A stretch of DNA of 8,680 nt from positions 1-8,680 of the forward strand of contig QGSR01000068.1 in NCBI GenBank assembly GCA_003387805.1, read 5' to 3'. Each line of letters starts with the position of its first letter. The stretch's first letter is position 1. Positions 1-5,695 of the stretch are shown here, in pieces. A program made the translations under genes and the position numbers. The notes below the pieces were generated by a model that worked only from the letters and a program-made list of their open reading frames with translations, had not been told where the DNA came from and did not search any database. This DNA comes from Bacillota bacterium. GTDB lineage: Bacteria > Bacillota > Limnochordia > Limnochordales > ZCTH02-B6.

Positions 1-1167
1 CCTGAGCACGTGCAGGACTGCGATGGTGTCGGCGTGGGCGTCCAGCACGCCCTGCAGCTTGCGATACACGGCCGGGGCTTCGTCGGGCCCGCCGCCCCGC
101 AGCTCCACGCCCAGGCGCTTCAGCTGGCGGTGCACTTCGTCCATGTTGATCTCGCCGCCGACGCGCACCCGCCCGCCCCGCACCCGCTTCCAGCGGCCGG
201 CGGCCCGGGTGCGGCTCATGACGCGGCCGGCGCCGTGCACCGTGCTGTAGAGGGCTTTGCGGGACCACTCGGTGTCTTTGCCGCGGATGATGACGGAGAT
301 GTCGCCCATGCTGCCGCCCACGAAGCTGAGCTGCCCGGGGTGCGAAGGCGTGGCGCCTTTGCGGACGACGATGAGCTGTTCGCCGCCGTGCTCTTCCTCC
401 CAGGCGAAGTTGTGGTGGTTGTGCACCTCGAAGTCGGCCTCGGCGCCCAGGATGCCGAGCACCTGGTCCACGACGACGTCCCGCCCGGCGTAGGCGTAGG
501 CGCCGGCCAGCTTCATGGCCTCGTGGTACGCGCGGCCCAGCTCGCTGTCCATGCGCAGCAGCACCGGCGGCATGTCCATGGACTCGCCCGGGTGCCGGGC
601 GTCGAACGGCCGGCCGGCGGCCAGGTTCAGAAAGCCGGTGGCGGTCTTGTGGCCGAAGCCGCGGGAGCCGAAGTGAACGGCCACCCACAGGTCGCCGGTT
701 TGGACGTCTTCCATTAAATTGACGTAATGGTTCCCGGCGCCGACGGTGCCCAGCTGCTCCCGGGCCAGCTTCTTCAGCGCGGCCACGCCCGGGTGCACCG
801 TCCAGCGTTCGTCATCAAAGACGGGGTGGTCGATGGGCTGCGGGTTTTTCCGCCCGATGCCGAAGCTGATCTGGTCGAAAATTTCGTCCATGAGCCGGGG
901 AATGTCGGCCCGGACGTCGTCGGCTTTGAGATTGGTGCGGACCGCTTTGTTGCCGCAGCCGATGTCGAAGCCGACGCCCGACGGGGACGTCAGCCCGCGA
1001 TAGGCCACCACGCCGCCGATGGGCATGGAGTAGCCTTTGTGGGCGTCGGCGCACAGCACGGCGCCGTACGTTTCGGGCGGCGCGGCGCAGCGTTTGATTT
1101 GCGCCATGGTGTCTTCATCGGGATCGCCGAAGACGACGATGCCGTCAATCATTCTCGGTTTGCCCAA
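1..1167 (-). CDS. rtcB: RtcB-family RNA ligase (3' end cut by window edge)
   Basis: This is a GTP- and Mn-dependent RNA ligase of the RtcB family, which joins 2',3'-cyclic phosphate or 3'-phosphate ends to 5'-OH ends in tRNA splicing or RNA repair in the cytoplasm. The 389 visible residues carry the family motifs in order: GFDIGCG (66-72, metal-binding Asp68 and Cys71), SFGIGRKN (101-108), GAGNH (143-147), HFGSRGFGH (165-173), a His cluster HNHHN (249-253), GGSMGD (284-289) and HGAGR (311-315), whose His311 corresponds to the guanylylated histidine. The frame is still open at base 1 and reads AVLHVLR, the usual lead-in to the RtcB C-terminus, so only a few residues are missing. I chose the TTG at 1165-1167 because GGGAGGGG lies just upstream; an ATG five codons later (1150-1152) is possible. 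No archease gene is visible. It is divergent from mscS. Confidence 0.95.
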   Translation of the reverse strand, partial: MGKPRMIDGIVVFGDPDEDTMAQIKRCAAPPETYGAVLCADAHKGYSMPIGGVVAYRGLTSPSGVGFDIGCGNKAVRTNLKADDVRADIPRLMDEIFDQISFGIGRKNPQPIDHPVFDDERWTVHPGVAALKKLAREQLGTVGAGNHYVNLMEDVQTGDLWVAVHFGSRGFGHKTATGFLNLAAGRPFDARHPGESMDMPPVLLRMDSELGRAYHEAMKLAGAYAYAGRDVVVDQVLGILGAEADFEVHNHHNFAWEEEHGGEQLIVVRKGATPSHPGQLSFVGGSMGDISVIIRGKDTEWSRKALYSTVHGAGRVMSRTRAAGRWKRVRGGRVRVGGEINMDEVHRQLKRLGVELRGGGPDEAPAVYRKLQGVLDAHADTIAVLHVLR

Positions 1168-1189
1168 AGTCTGCCCCTCCCTTGCCTTC

Positions 1190-1198
1190 ATCTTATCA
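1190..1198 (-). promoter_or_regulatory. Possible extended -10 element for rtcB
   Basis: Read on the minus strand, this is TGATAAGAT, a TG-N-(-10)-like element about 22 bases upstream of the TTG start of rtcB. There is no convincing -35 in the GC-rich sequence behind it, as can happen with extended -10 promoters. Only four of six -10 positions match the consensus, so this is a weak call. Confidence 0.3.
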
Positions 1199-1389
1199 CG
1201 AGCGGCCAGCCGGCGGCGGCCCGGGGGGCAGCGGCTGGGCGGGAGGCGGAAGACGCGGCCGAGGCGGCAGGGCGCGGCAGGAGTCGGCTGCAGTCTGGCG
1301 AACGCGGGATCAGCGGCCGACAGCGGAACATCGAGGCAACGGCTGCTGCGCAGCCGCGAGATGAAGCGGACGAGGGGGGGCGCGAGTGA

Positions 1390-2256
1390 TTGGAGACGCT
1401 GGCGAATTCTCTGAACGGCTTGACCGTGGCCGACGGCCTGCTGGCCGTCGGAAAAGTGCTGCTGCAAATTGCCGTCATCCTGGTCATCGCCCGGCTGCTG
1501 CTGGGCATCATCAATCGCGTCATTGAGCACATGCTGCTGAGAGACGACCAGCATCGACCGGCGGTCCGGGACGAGCAGCGGGCCAAGACCCTGGCGTCGT
1601 TGCTGAAGAGCGTCAGCTTCTACACGGTTTTTTTCGTGGCAGGCATGATGGTGCTGGAGTCCATCGGCATCAACACGGCGTCGCTGCTGGCCGCGGCGGG
1701 GGTGGCGGGTCTCGCCATCGGCTTCGGTGCTCAGAATTTGGTCAAAGACGTGGTCAGCGGGTTTTTCATTTTGTTTGAAGGGCAGTTTCGCGTCGGCGAC
1801 TACGTCGGCATCGGCAACGTGGAGGGTGTCGTGGAACAAACGGGCCTGCGGACCACGTGGATTCGCTCGTTCGGCGGCGAGGTGCACATCATTCCCAACG
1901 GCGAAGTGCGCCAGGTGACGAACTTTATGGGCCACGGGATGCGGGCCATGTTCAGCGTGCCGATTGCCTTTGAAGAGGACGTGGAACGGGCCATCGCCGT
2001 CCTGGAGGAAGCATTCGAGAAAGCCCGCGAAGAGGGTGCGCTGGAAAACCTGGTGGCCGGTCCCAAGGTGCTGGGCGTGACCAACATCGGCGAGGCCGGC
2101 GTCGAGCTGAGCATCTGGGCCCAGGCCGAGGCGATGTCGCAATGGGCCTTGGGACGGCAATTGCGTAAACTGGTGAAGGAAACGCTGGACGCGCACGGCA
2201 TCAAGCTGGGTTATCCGCGGCGCCACGTCATGATGCACCCGATGGAGCCCTCGTGA
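1390..2256 (+). CDS. MscS-type small-conductance mechanosensitive channel
   Basis: This 288-residue integral membrane protein belongs to the MscS family, heptameric channels that open under membrane tension and release solutes during osmotic downshock. Helices are visible at about 20-44 and 70-92. The pore-lining third helix is at about 96-128 and is rich in Ala and Gly (LLAAAGVAGLAIGFGAQNLV), followed by the conserved FEGQFRVGDYV (129-139). The beta domain carries the IPNGEV motif (168-173), and an alpha/beta C-terminal domain runs to the end. The length fits the compact YkuT-like bacterial type rather than the large MscK type. The start is a TTG at 1390 with a G-rich Shine-Dalgarno (GAGGGGGG) about ten bases upstream. 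It is divergent from rtcB, with PspC and protease genes downstream. The family assignment is secure; the gating ligand or ion preference is not visible. Confidence 0.95.
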   Translation: METLANSLNGLTVADGLLAVGKVLLQIAVILVIARLLLGIINRVIEHMLLRDDQHRPAVRDEQRAKTLASLLKSVSFYTVFFVAGMMVLESIGINTASLLAAAGVAGLAIGFGAQNLVKDVVSGFFILFEGQFRVGDYVGIGNVEGVVEQTGLRTTWIRSFGGEVHIIPNGEVRQVTNFMGHGMRAMFSVPIAFEEDVERAIAVLEEAFEKAREEGALENLVAGPKVLGVTNIGEAGVELSIWAQAEAMSQWALGRQLRKLVKETLDAHGIKLGYPRRHVMMHPMEPS

Positions 2257-2271
2257 TGGGGGGGTGAGTTT

Positions 2272-2338
2272 GGTCCGGCGGCGCCGGGAGGGCCCGGCGT
2301 GGGGCCGGTTTTCGGAACGGCAGCGGCGGAGCCGGACC
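2272..2338 (+). other. Nested hairpin structure between mscS and pspC
   Basis: An outer perfect 8-bp inverted repeat, GGTCCGGC (2272-2279) with GCCGGACC (2331-2338), encloses an inner perfect 7-bp hairpin, CGCCGGG (2282-2288) with CCCGGCG (2293-2299) and an AGGG loop. The T run (TTTT at 2309-2312) lies ten bases past the inner hairpin, so this is not a textbook intrinsic terminator. It may stabilise or separate the mscS and pspC messages. Long GC-rich inverted repeats can occur by chance at this base composition. Confidence 0.4.
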
Positions 2339-2367
2339 CGGGCCGCGGAATGCAGGAGGCGATACCA

Positions 2368-2877
2368 ATGGCAGCGAGGGCACCGAGGCGTTTGTACCGT
2401 TCGCGGCACGACCGCATTTTGGGCGGCGTGGCGGCGGGAGTGGCGGAGTATTTCAACATCGACCCCACCATCGTGCGGCTGGCGTGGCTGCTCACCGTGC
2501 TGTGGGGCGGCGCCGGCGTGGTACTGTACATCATTGCGTGGATTGTCGTACCGCTGGACCCCGGCGGCAACGCCTACAGCGCGGCGGCGTCGGAAACGGT
2601 TGACGGCGAAACCGACGGCGACATCGGCGGGCCGCGTTCGTCCGGCACGACTCGCGGCGGACACGGCGGCGACTTCGGCGCCCGGCGTTCGTCGGGCCCG
2701 GACCGCGACCAGTCGGCCATCGGCTGGACCCTGGTCGGCATCGGGCTTCTGGTGGTGCTTTTCGGGACCAACTTCCTGGTCTGGCTCTTCGACCCGGTGG
2801 TGATGCTGGCCGTCGTGTTCATCATTATAGGCCTGTTCTTCCTGGGGAAGCAGCAGCGGCCGCCTCGGGTACGCTGA
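2368..2877 (+). CDS. PspC-domain membrane protein
   Basis: This 169-residue protein carries a PspC domain at about 8-66, recognisable from LYRSRHDRILGGVAAGVAEYF, then NIDPTIVRLAWLL and a hydrophobic helix ending YIIAWIVVPL. PspC proteins are membrane components of phage-shock or envelope-stress responses, including those of Gram-positive bacteria. A low-complexity linker rich in Gly, Asp and Ser (about 67-115) leads to a hydrophobic C-terminal region with two or so helices (about 117-160) and a short basic tail. The ATG at 2368 is preferred over upstream in-frame starts because AGGAGG (2354-2359) lies eight bases before it and the PspC domain starts right after. The M50 protease gene follows, which would suit a membrane-stress function. 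Its exact partner (PspA, a LiaI-like protein or the protease) cannot be read from the sequence. Confidence 0.92.
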   Translation: MAARAPRRLYRSRHDRILGGVAAGVAEYFNIDPTIVRLAWLLTVLWGGAGVVLYIIAWIVVPLDPGGNAYSAAASETVDGETDGDIGGPRSSGTTRGGHGGDFGARRSSGPDRDQSAIGWTLVGIGLLVVLFGTNFLVWLFDPVVMLAVVFIIIGLFFLGKQQRPPRVR

Positions 2878-3029
2878 GGAGGGGCGGCGGCCGTGGGACG
2901 CTGCCCGCGCCGGCGGCGCTCGCTGGCGGCGCCCGCGGTCGGCGCGCGGACAGGCACGGTATGGGCCGCCGGCCACGCCGGCCAATCGCCCGGGCCGAAT
3001 CCGCCGGGGCCGACAAGGAGGTCAAGGGC

Positions 3030-4148
3030 ATGCGCTGGTCTTTCGACGTGGCTAAAGTGGCGGGCATCACCGTCCGGCTCCACGTCACCTTCCTGCTCCT
3101 TCTGCTCTGGCTCGCGGTGAGCCACTACCTCGTGGGCGGGTGGCCCGCGATGGTCCAGGGCCTGGCTTTCATCCTGGGCATTTTCGGCTCGGTGCTGCTG
3201 CACGAGTTCGGTCACGCGCTGGCCGCCAAACGGTTCGGCATCCACACGCCGGACATCACGCTCTTGCCCATCGGCGGCGTCGCCCGGCTGGAGCGGCTTC
3301 CCGAGCGGCCGCACGAAGAGTTCATCGTGGCTCTGGCGGGCCCGGCCGTGAACGTGGTCATCATCGTGCTTCTCTACCTTGGCTTCCTGGCCACGGGCCG
3401 GCTGGACGTCCTCCAAGACTTCGCCCTCGTGGGCGGCAGTTTCTGGGCGCAGCTCTTGTTCGTCAACATGTGGCTCGTCATCTTCAACTTGATTCCGGCC
3501 TTCCCGATGGACGGCGGGCGGGTGCTGCGGGCGCTTCTGGCCGCCCGCATGGGTTTCGTGCGGGCGACGGAGCTGGCCGCGTCCATCGGACAAGCCTTCG
3601 CCTTCCTTTTCGTGCTCCTCGGCTTTTTCGTGAATCCGATGCTGATTTTCATCGGCCTGTTCGTGTACATGGGCGCCGCCAGCGAGGCGTCGTCGGCCCA
3701 GCTGCGGGATTTCGCCGATGCGATGCCCGTGGCCGCCGTCATGCTGACCGACGTGCGGGTGCTCCACCGGGAGACGCCGCTGGCCGACGCCGTAGAGATT
3801 TTGCTGCGAGGCACCCAGCGGGAGTTTCCCATCGTGGACGGCTTGGGCCGGGCCGTAGGCATGCTGTGCCGGGAGGACGTCATCAAGGCGCTGCGCCAGC
3901 ACGGCCCCGAAGTGCCCGTGGCCCGCGTCATGCAGACCAACGTCCCCGTCGTTGGCCGCTGGGAGACGCTGACCCGCATCTTTACCCGCATGATGGAGGG
4001 CCAGCACCAGGCCGTGGCCGTCGTGGACGTGCACGGCCACGTGGTCGGCTTGCTCACCCGCGACAACCTCGCCGAAGTGATGATGGTGCACGGCGCCATG
4101 GCGGCCAGCGCGAGCGTGGACTGGCGCGGCCGTACGGAGGAGCCGTAG
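3030..4148 (+). CDS. Site-2 (M50) zinc metalloprotease with two CBS domains
   Basis: This 372-residue polytopic protease cuts substrates within the membrane. The zinc-binding HEFGH motif is at 58-62 (His58, Glu59, His62), and the second motif NLIPAFPMDGG (153-163) supplies the third metal ligand, Asp161. Hydrophobic segments lie at about 19-35, 44-58, 100-121, 138-156 and 186-214. Two CBS domains follow, at about 232-290 and 297-353, and usually bind adenine nucleotides or sense ionic state in this family. The start chosen is the ATG at 3030, preceded by a near-perfect AAGGAGGT (3015-3022); a longer N-terminus would be low-complexity and lack such a site. The gene follows the PspC gene by 152 bases. 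In other bacteria site-2 proteases release membrane-held anti-sigma factors or clear membrane peptides; no such substrate is visible here. The TAG stop falls inside the first unit of the downstream 25-bp repeat array. Confidence 0.95.
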   Translation: MRWSFDVAKVAGITVRLHVTFLLLLLWLAVSHYLVGGWPAMVQGLAFILGIFGSVLLHEFGHALAAKRFGIHTPDITLLPIGGVARLERLPERPHEEFIVALAGPAVNVVIIVLLYLGFLATGRLDVLQDFALVGGSFWAQLLFVNMWLVIFNLIPAFPMDGGRVLRALLAARMGFVRATELAASIGQAFAFLFVLLGFFVNPMLIFIGLFVYMGAASEASSAQLRDFADAMPVAAVMLTDVRVLHRETPLADAVEILLRGTQREFPIVDGLGRAVGMLCREDVIKALRQHGPEVPVARVMQTNVPVVGRWETLTRIFTRMMEGQHQAVAVVDVHGHVVGLLTRDNLAEVMMVHGAMAASASVDWRGRTEEP

Positions 4149-4443
4149 CAGCGGGCCCGCTGGTTCGCCGTGAGAGCAGCCGGAGCTTTTCACCGGAGAG
4201 GCGGCCGCGCTCGGTCGCCGTGCAGGCGGCCGGAGCGTTTCGACGTCGAAGCGGTTGTGGCGTGTCGGCGTGCAAGCGGCCGGAGTGCTTCGCCGTAGAG
4301 GCGCCCGCACCCGTTCGCCGCCGGAGCGGCCGTGCCGCTTTGCCGTGCCAGCGGCCGGAGCGTGTCGCCGTGAACGCGCCGTGCCTGTCCGCCGTCAGAG
4401 CGCCTGCACTGCTTGGCCGCAGGCGGGGCGGTCCGTTTTTGCC
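4145..4443 (+). repeat. Degenerate 25-bp tandem repeat array, 12 units
   Basis: Twelve head-to-tail units can be laid out without gaps, starting at 4145, 4170, 4195, 4220, 4245, 4270, 4295, 4320, 4345, 4370 (24 bp), 4394 and 4419. A typical unit opens GTGCAAGCGGCCGG and closes AGCGNTTCGCC. The best conserved positions are the first G, the GCG at positions 7-9 and the closing TCGCC. Units 2, 4, 6 and 9 are most alike (all with GCCGGAG), hinting at a partial 50-bp higher order. The period is not a multiple of three, so no repeated peptide is encoded. There are no spacers. The array begins in the last bases of the protease gene. Its function is unknown. Confidence 0.85.
4415..4440 (+). terminator. 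Possible intrinsic terminator after the protease gene
   Basis: GGCCGC (4415-4420) pairs with GCGGTCC (4428-4434, one bulged T) around a 7-base loop, followed by G and TTTTT (4436-4440). This is the only hairpin followed by a T run downstream of the protease gene. It lies in the last two units of the 25-bp repeat array, which seem to have diverged into it. The stem is short and the T run only five long, so its strength is uncertain. Confidence 0.4.
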
Positions 4444-4495
4444 CTGGGTGCGGCGAGGCCGTACGGGCGTGGGGGCCCCGGCGCCGACGGCCGGG

Positions 4496-4569
4496 TTAGC
4501 CCTGGGGAGCCTGGTCAGCCCTAGGGAGCCTGGTCAGCCCCGGGAGCAGAGTAAGCCCCACTGGTGAGG
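4496..4569 (+). repeat. 18-19-bp tandem repeats
   Basis: Two close copies of a 19-bp unit (4496-4514 and 4515-4533) share CAGCCCT or TAGCCCT followed by GGGAGCCTGG, with two mismatches. Two further, poorer 18-bp copies follow (4534-4551 and 4552-4569). Bases 4551-4557 (GTAAGCC) and 4599-4605 (GGCTTAC) form an inverted repeat, and a smaller hairpin, GCCTC (4587-4591) with GAGGC (4597-4601), lies inside it. The tract is distinct from the 25-bp array and about 50 bases beyond it. Its role is unknown. Confidence 0.6.
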
Positions 4570-4951
4570 CTTGTTTTCGCGTTAGGCCTCGTTTCTGAGG
4601 CTTACGCCGAAGATAATCCTCGGAATTGAGTCTTGTTGTCGCCGTCCGGGCCGGTACCGCCCGCGGTCCTGGATGTTCTTGTTTATCTAAACTTCGTATT
4701 CGTTCTTGATGTCTCCATACGTCACAGAAGTATAGGAATCGTGCGAGGTTCTTCGTTGTGAGGTTAGGCTGGACCCAATTCGGGAAGCCGCAGTCCTTAG
4801 GCTTCTTGGCAGTCCCGAAAACGCCGATGACGAAAGCGTTTGCGCGGTCGCCGCCCGCGGATGTCCCTTCGTAGGGAGAGCCACCTTGATGAAGTCTGCG
4901 GCTCGGATTCGCGCAGGGGCGCCGGGTACCGGCAGCAAGCGTACCAAGGAC
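4496..4951 (-). other. Start-less open frame in an AT-richer gap, unexplained
   Basis: The minus-strand frame running from 4951 down to a TAA at 4496-4498 is free of stops for 151 codons but has no ATG or TTG; its only GTG is near the end. Its middle part reads like protein (NAFVIGVFGTAKKP, then NLARFLYFCDVWRH), while the last third is basic and passes into the 19-bp repeats. Plus-strand frames are also partly open here. Bases 4681-4740 have only 22 G or C in 60, against about 70% around them. It could be a remnant of a transferred or mobile gene, a conserved non-coding element, or chance. I recognise no family. The rest of the gap (4149-5103) is covered by the repeats, promoter and operator listed separately. 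Confidence 0.25.
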
Positions 4952-4957
4952 CTAAGA

Positions 4958-4987
4958 GCACGGCGAAGTACGGTGAAGCACGGCGAC
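4958..4987 (+). repeat. Three 10-bp direct repeats upstream of the gntR promoter
   Basis: GCACGGCGAA (4958-4967), GTACGGTGAA (4968-4977) and GCACGGCGAC (4978-4987) follow each other without gaps, with one or two differences between copies. They end 13 bases before the -35 hexamer. A 10-bp period puts all three on about the same face of the helix, as expected for a cooperatively bound activator, but this is inference. Confidence 0.6.
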
Positions 4988-5000
4988 GTCCAGGAGGCCC

Positions 5001-5029
5001 TTGACAGCCCCTCGAGGTCGTGTTATTGT
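5001..5029 (+). promoter_or_regulatory. Sigma-A type promoter of the gntR-ABC operon
   Basis: A perfect -35 hexamer TTGACA (5001-5006) is followed after exactly 17 bases by the -10-like TATTGT (5024-5029, four of six consensus positions). The predicted transcript would start near 5036, inside the palindrome listed next. It would have a leader of about 68 bases before the TTG start of gntR. This is the best promoter match in the window. Confidence 0.75.
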
Positions 5030-5033
5030 TTGA

Positions 5034-5055
5034 GTGCACTAGTCAGCTAGTGCAC
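5034..5055 (+). promoter_or_regulatory. Palindromic operator, probably for the YtrA-type GntR repressor
   Basis: GTGCACTAG (5034-5042) and CTAGTGCAC (5047-5055) form a perfect 9-bp inverted repeat around TCAG. It has the shape GT-N4-TA-N6-TA-N4-AC, resembling the operator pattern known for the YtrA subfamily of GntR regulators. It begins four bases after the -10 and covers the predicted +1, so a bound dimer would block transcription. The encoded regulator starts 49 bases downstream, which supports autoregulation. Binding itself is inferred. Confidence 0.75.
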
Positions 5056-5103
5056 CGATGCGGGTCTCGTGGCACCGTCTCGGGCTGAACGGGGGTACAC
5101 CAC

Positions 5104-5646
5104 TTGCAGCTCAGATTTGATCCGGAGCGCCCGATATATCAGCAAATCATTGACGAGTTCAAGCGGGCCGTGGCCAGGGGCGACCTGAAGCCCGGGGACC
5201 GCATCCCGTCGCAGCGGGAGCTGGCCACGCAGGCCCGCGTCAACCCGAACACGGTGCAGCGGGCCTACCGGGAGATGGAGTGGATGGGCTTGGTGGAGAC
5301 GCTGCGTGGCCAGGGTACGTTCATTGCGAACGAGCCGGCGCTGCTCGCGTCGATCAAGGCCGAGATGGCCGACGAAGCCGTGCAACGGTTCGTCAGCGAG
5401 ATGCGGGCGCTGGGGTTTTCGCCGCGGGAGATTTTGGAGCGGACCGAGCGCGCCGTTGCGGTGGGAAAAGGGCGCACCGACGGCGAGAACGCTGACGGCA
5501 GCGAGACCGCGGGAGGCAATGCCGGCGATGGCCAAGCCGACGGCGCCGGCCGCACCGACGGAGCGCCGGGCGGAGCCGGTGAGCGGTGGCAGCCGCGGCA
5601 ACCAGGGCTATCACGGCGGCGACGCCGGAGACGAAGACGGCGGTGA
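5104..5646 (+). CDS. GntR-family repressor, YtrA subfamily, with a long Arg-ending tail
   Basis: A 180-residue transcription factor. Residues 1-75 form the GntR winged helix (RPIYQQIIDEFKRAVARG, then LKPGDRIPSQRELA, NPNTVQRAYREME and the wing GLVETLRGQGTFI). Residues 78-120 match the short helical dimerisation segment of the YtrA subfamily, whose members usually end near 120-130 residues. Here a further 60 residues follow: a tail rich in Gly, Asp, Ala and Glu (122-160), then RWQPRQPGLS and ten arginines (171-180). The TTG start at 5104 has GGGGGT (5091-5096) upstream. The gene is the first of the operon, behind its own promoter and palindrome, so it probably represses itself and the downstream ABC genes. 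The arginine codons are mixed (CGG, CGA, CGC, AGA). The tail could bind nucleic acid, or reflect a repeat expansion or a frameshift; I cannot tell which. Confidence 0.92.
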   Translation: MQLRFDPERPIYQQIIDEFKRAVARGDLKPGDRIPSQRELATQARVNPNTVQRAYREMEWMGLVETLRGQGTFIANEPALLASIKAEMADEAVQRFVSEMRALGFSPREILERTERAVAVGKGRTDGENADGSETAGGNAGDGQADGAGRTDGAPGGAGERWQPRQPGLSRRRRRRRRRR

Positions 5647-5695
5647 AGACGATGACGATGACGATGGCGATGACAACGATGACGCCGATGACGGC
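5618..5695 (+). repeat. Hexanucleotide-like tract (GACGAT family) across the gntR/ABC junction
   Basis: Thirteen consecutive hexamers start at 5618, the later ones being GACGAT three times (5648-5665), GGCGAT, GACAAC, GATGAC, GCCGAT and GACGGC. In the gntR frame the early part gives the terminal arginines. In the ABC frame it gives an alternation of Thr and Met with several in-frame ATGs. In the third frame it gives an almost pure Asp/Gly string. Changes of whole hexamers would keep all frames but alter the number of possible ATG starts. Confidence 0.7.

Noticed and set aside
1341..1355. GGCTGC-TGC-GCAGCC hairpin upstream of mscS as a regulatory element
   Set aside because: Short, with no T run, and likely by chance in such GC-rich DNA.
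10..1389. Plus-strand open frames of 235 and 220 codons at the left end
   Set aside because: They are antisense to a minus-strand frame with all RtcB motifs, and their proteins are Ala/His/Val-rich composition artefacts of high GC.
2574..4310. A 578-codon minus-strand open frame and a 475-codon plus-strand frame (3140-4567)
   Set aside because: Both overlap the PspC and M50 genes in other frames and show only Arg/His/Pro-rich composition. The overlapped genes have clear domains and strong ribosome sites.
4145..4443. CRISPR array
   Set aside because: Units are directly adjacent, diverged and without unique spacers, and no cas gene is present.
4706..4736. TTGATG ... TATAGG as a promoter in the AT-richer segment
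   Set aside because: The spacing is 19 bases, the -10 match is poor and no gene follows it directly.
4687..4947. An 86-residue minus-strand protein with an ATG start
   Set aside because: Its sequence is Ser/Arg/Ala-rich without a recognisable domain or good ribosome site. A competing frame is longer, and several frames are open here.
4888..5049. A 53-codon plus-strand open frame beginning ATGAAGTCTGCG
   Set aside because: It runs through the direct repeats, promoter and operator, and has no convincing ribosome site.
5056..5103. Riboswitch or T-box in the gntR leader
   Set aside because: The leader is under 70 bases and shows no conserved motif beyond the operator and the Shine-Dalgarno.
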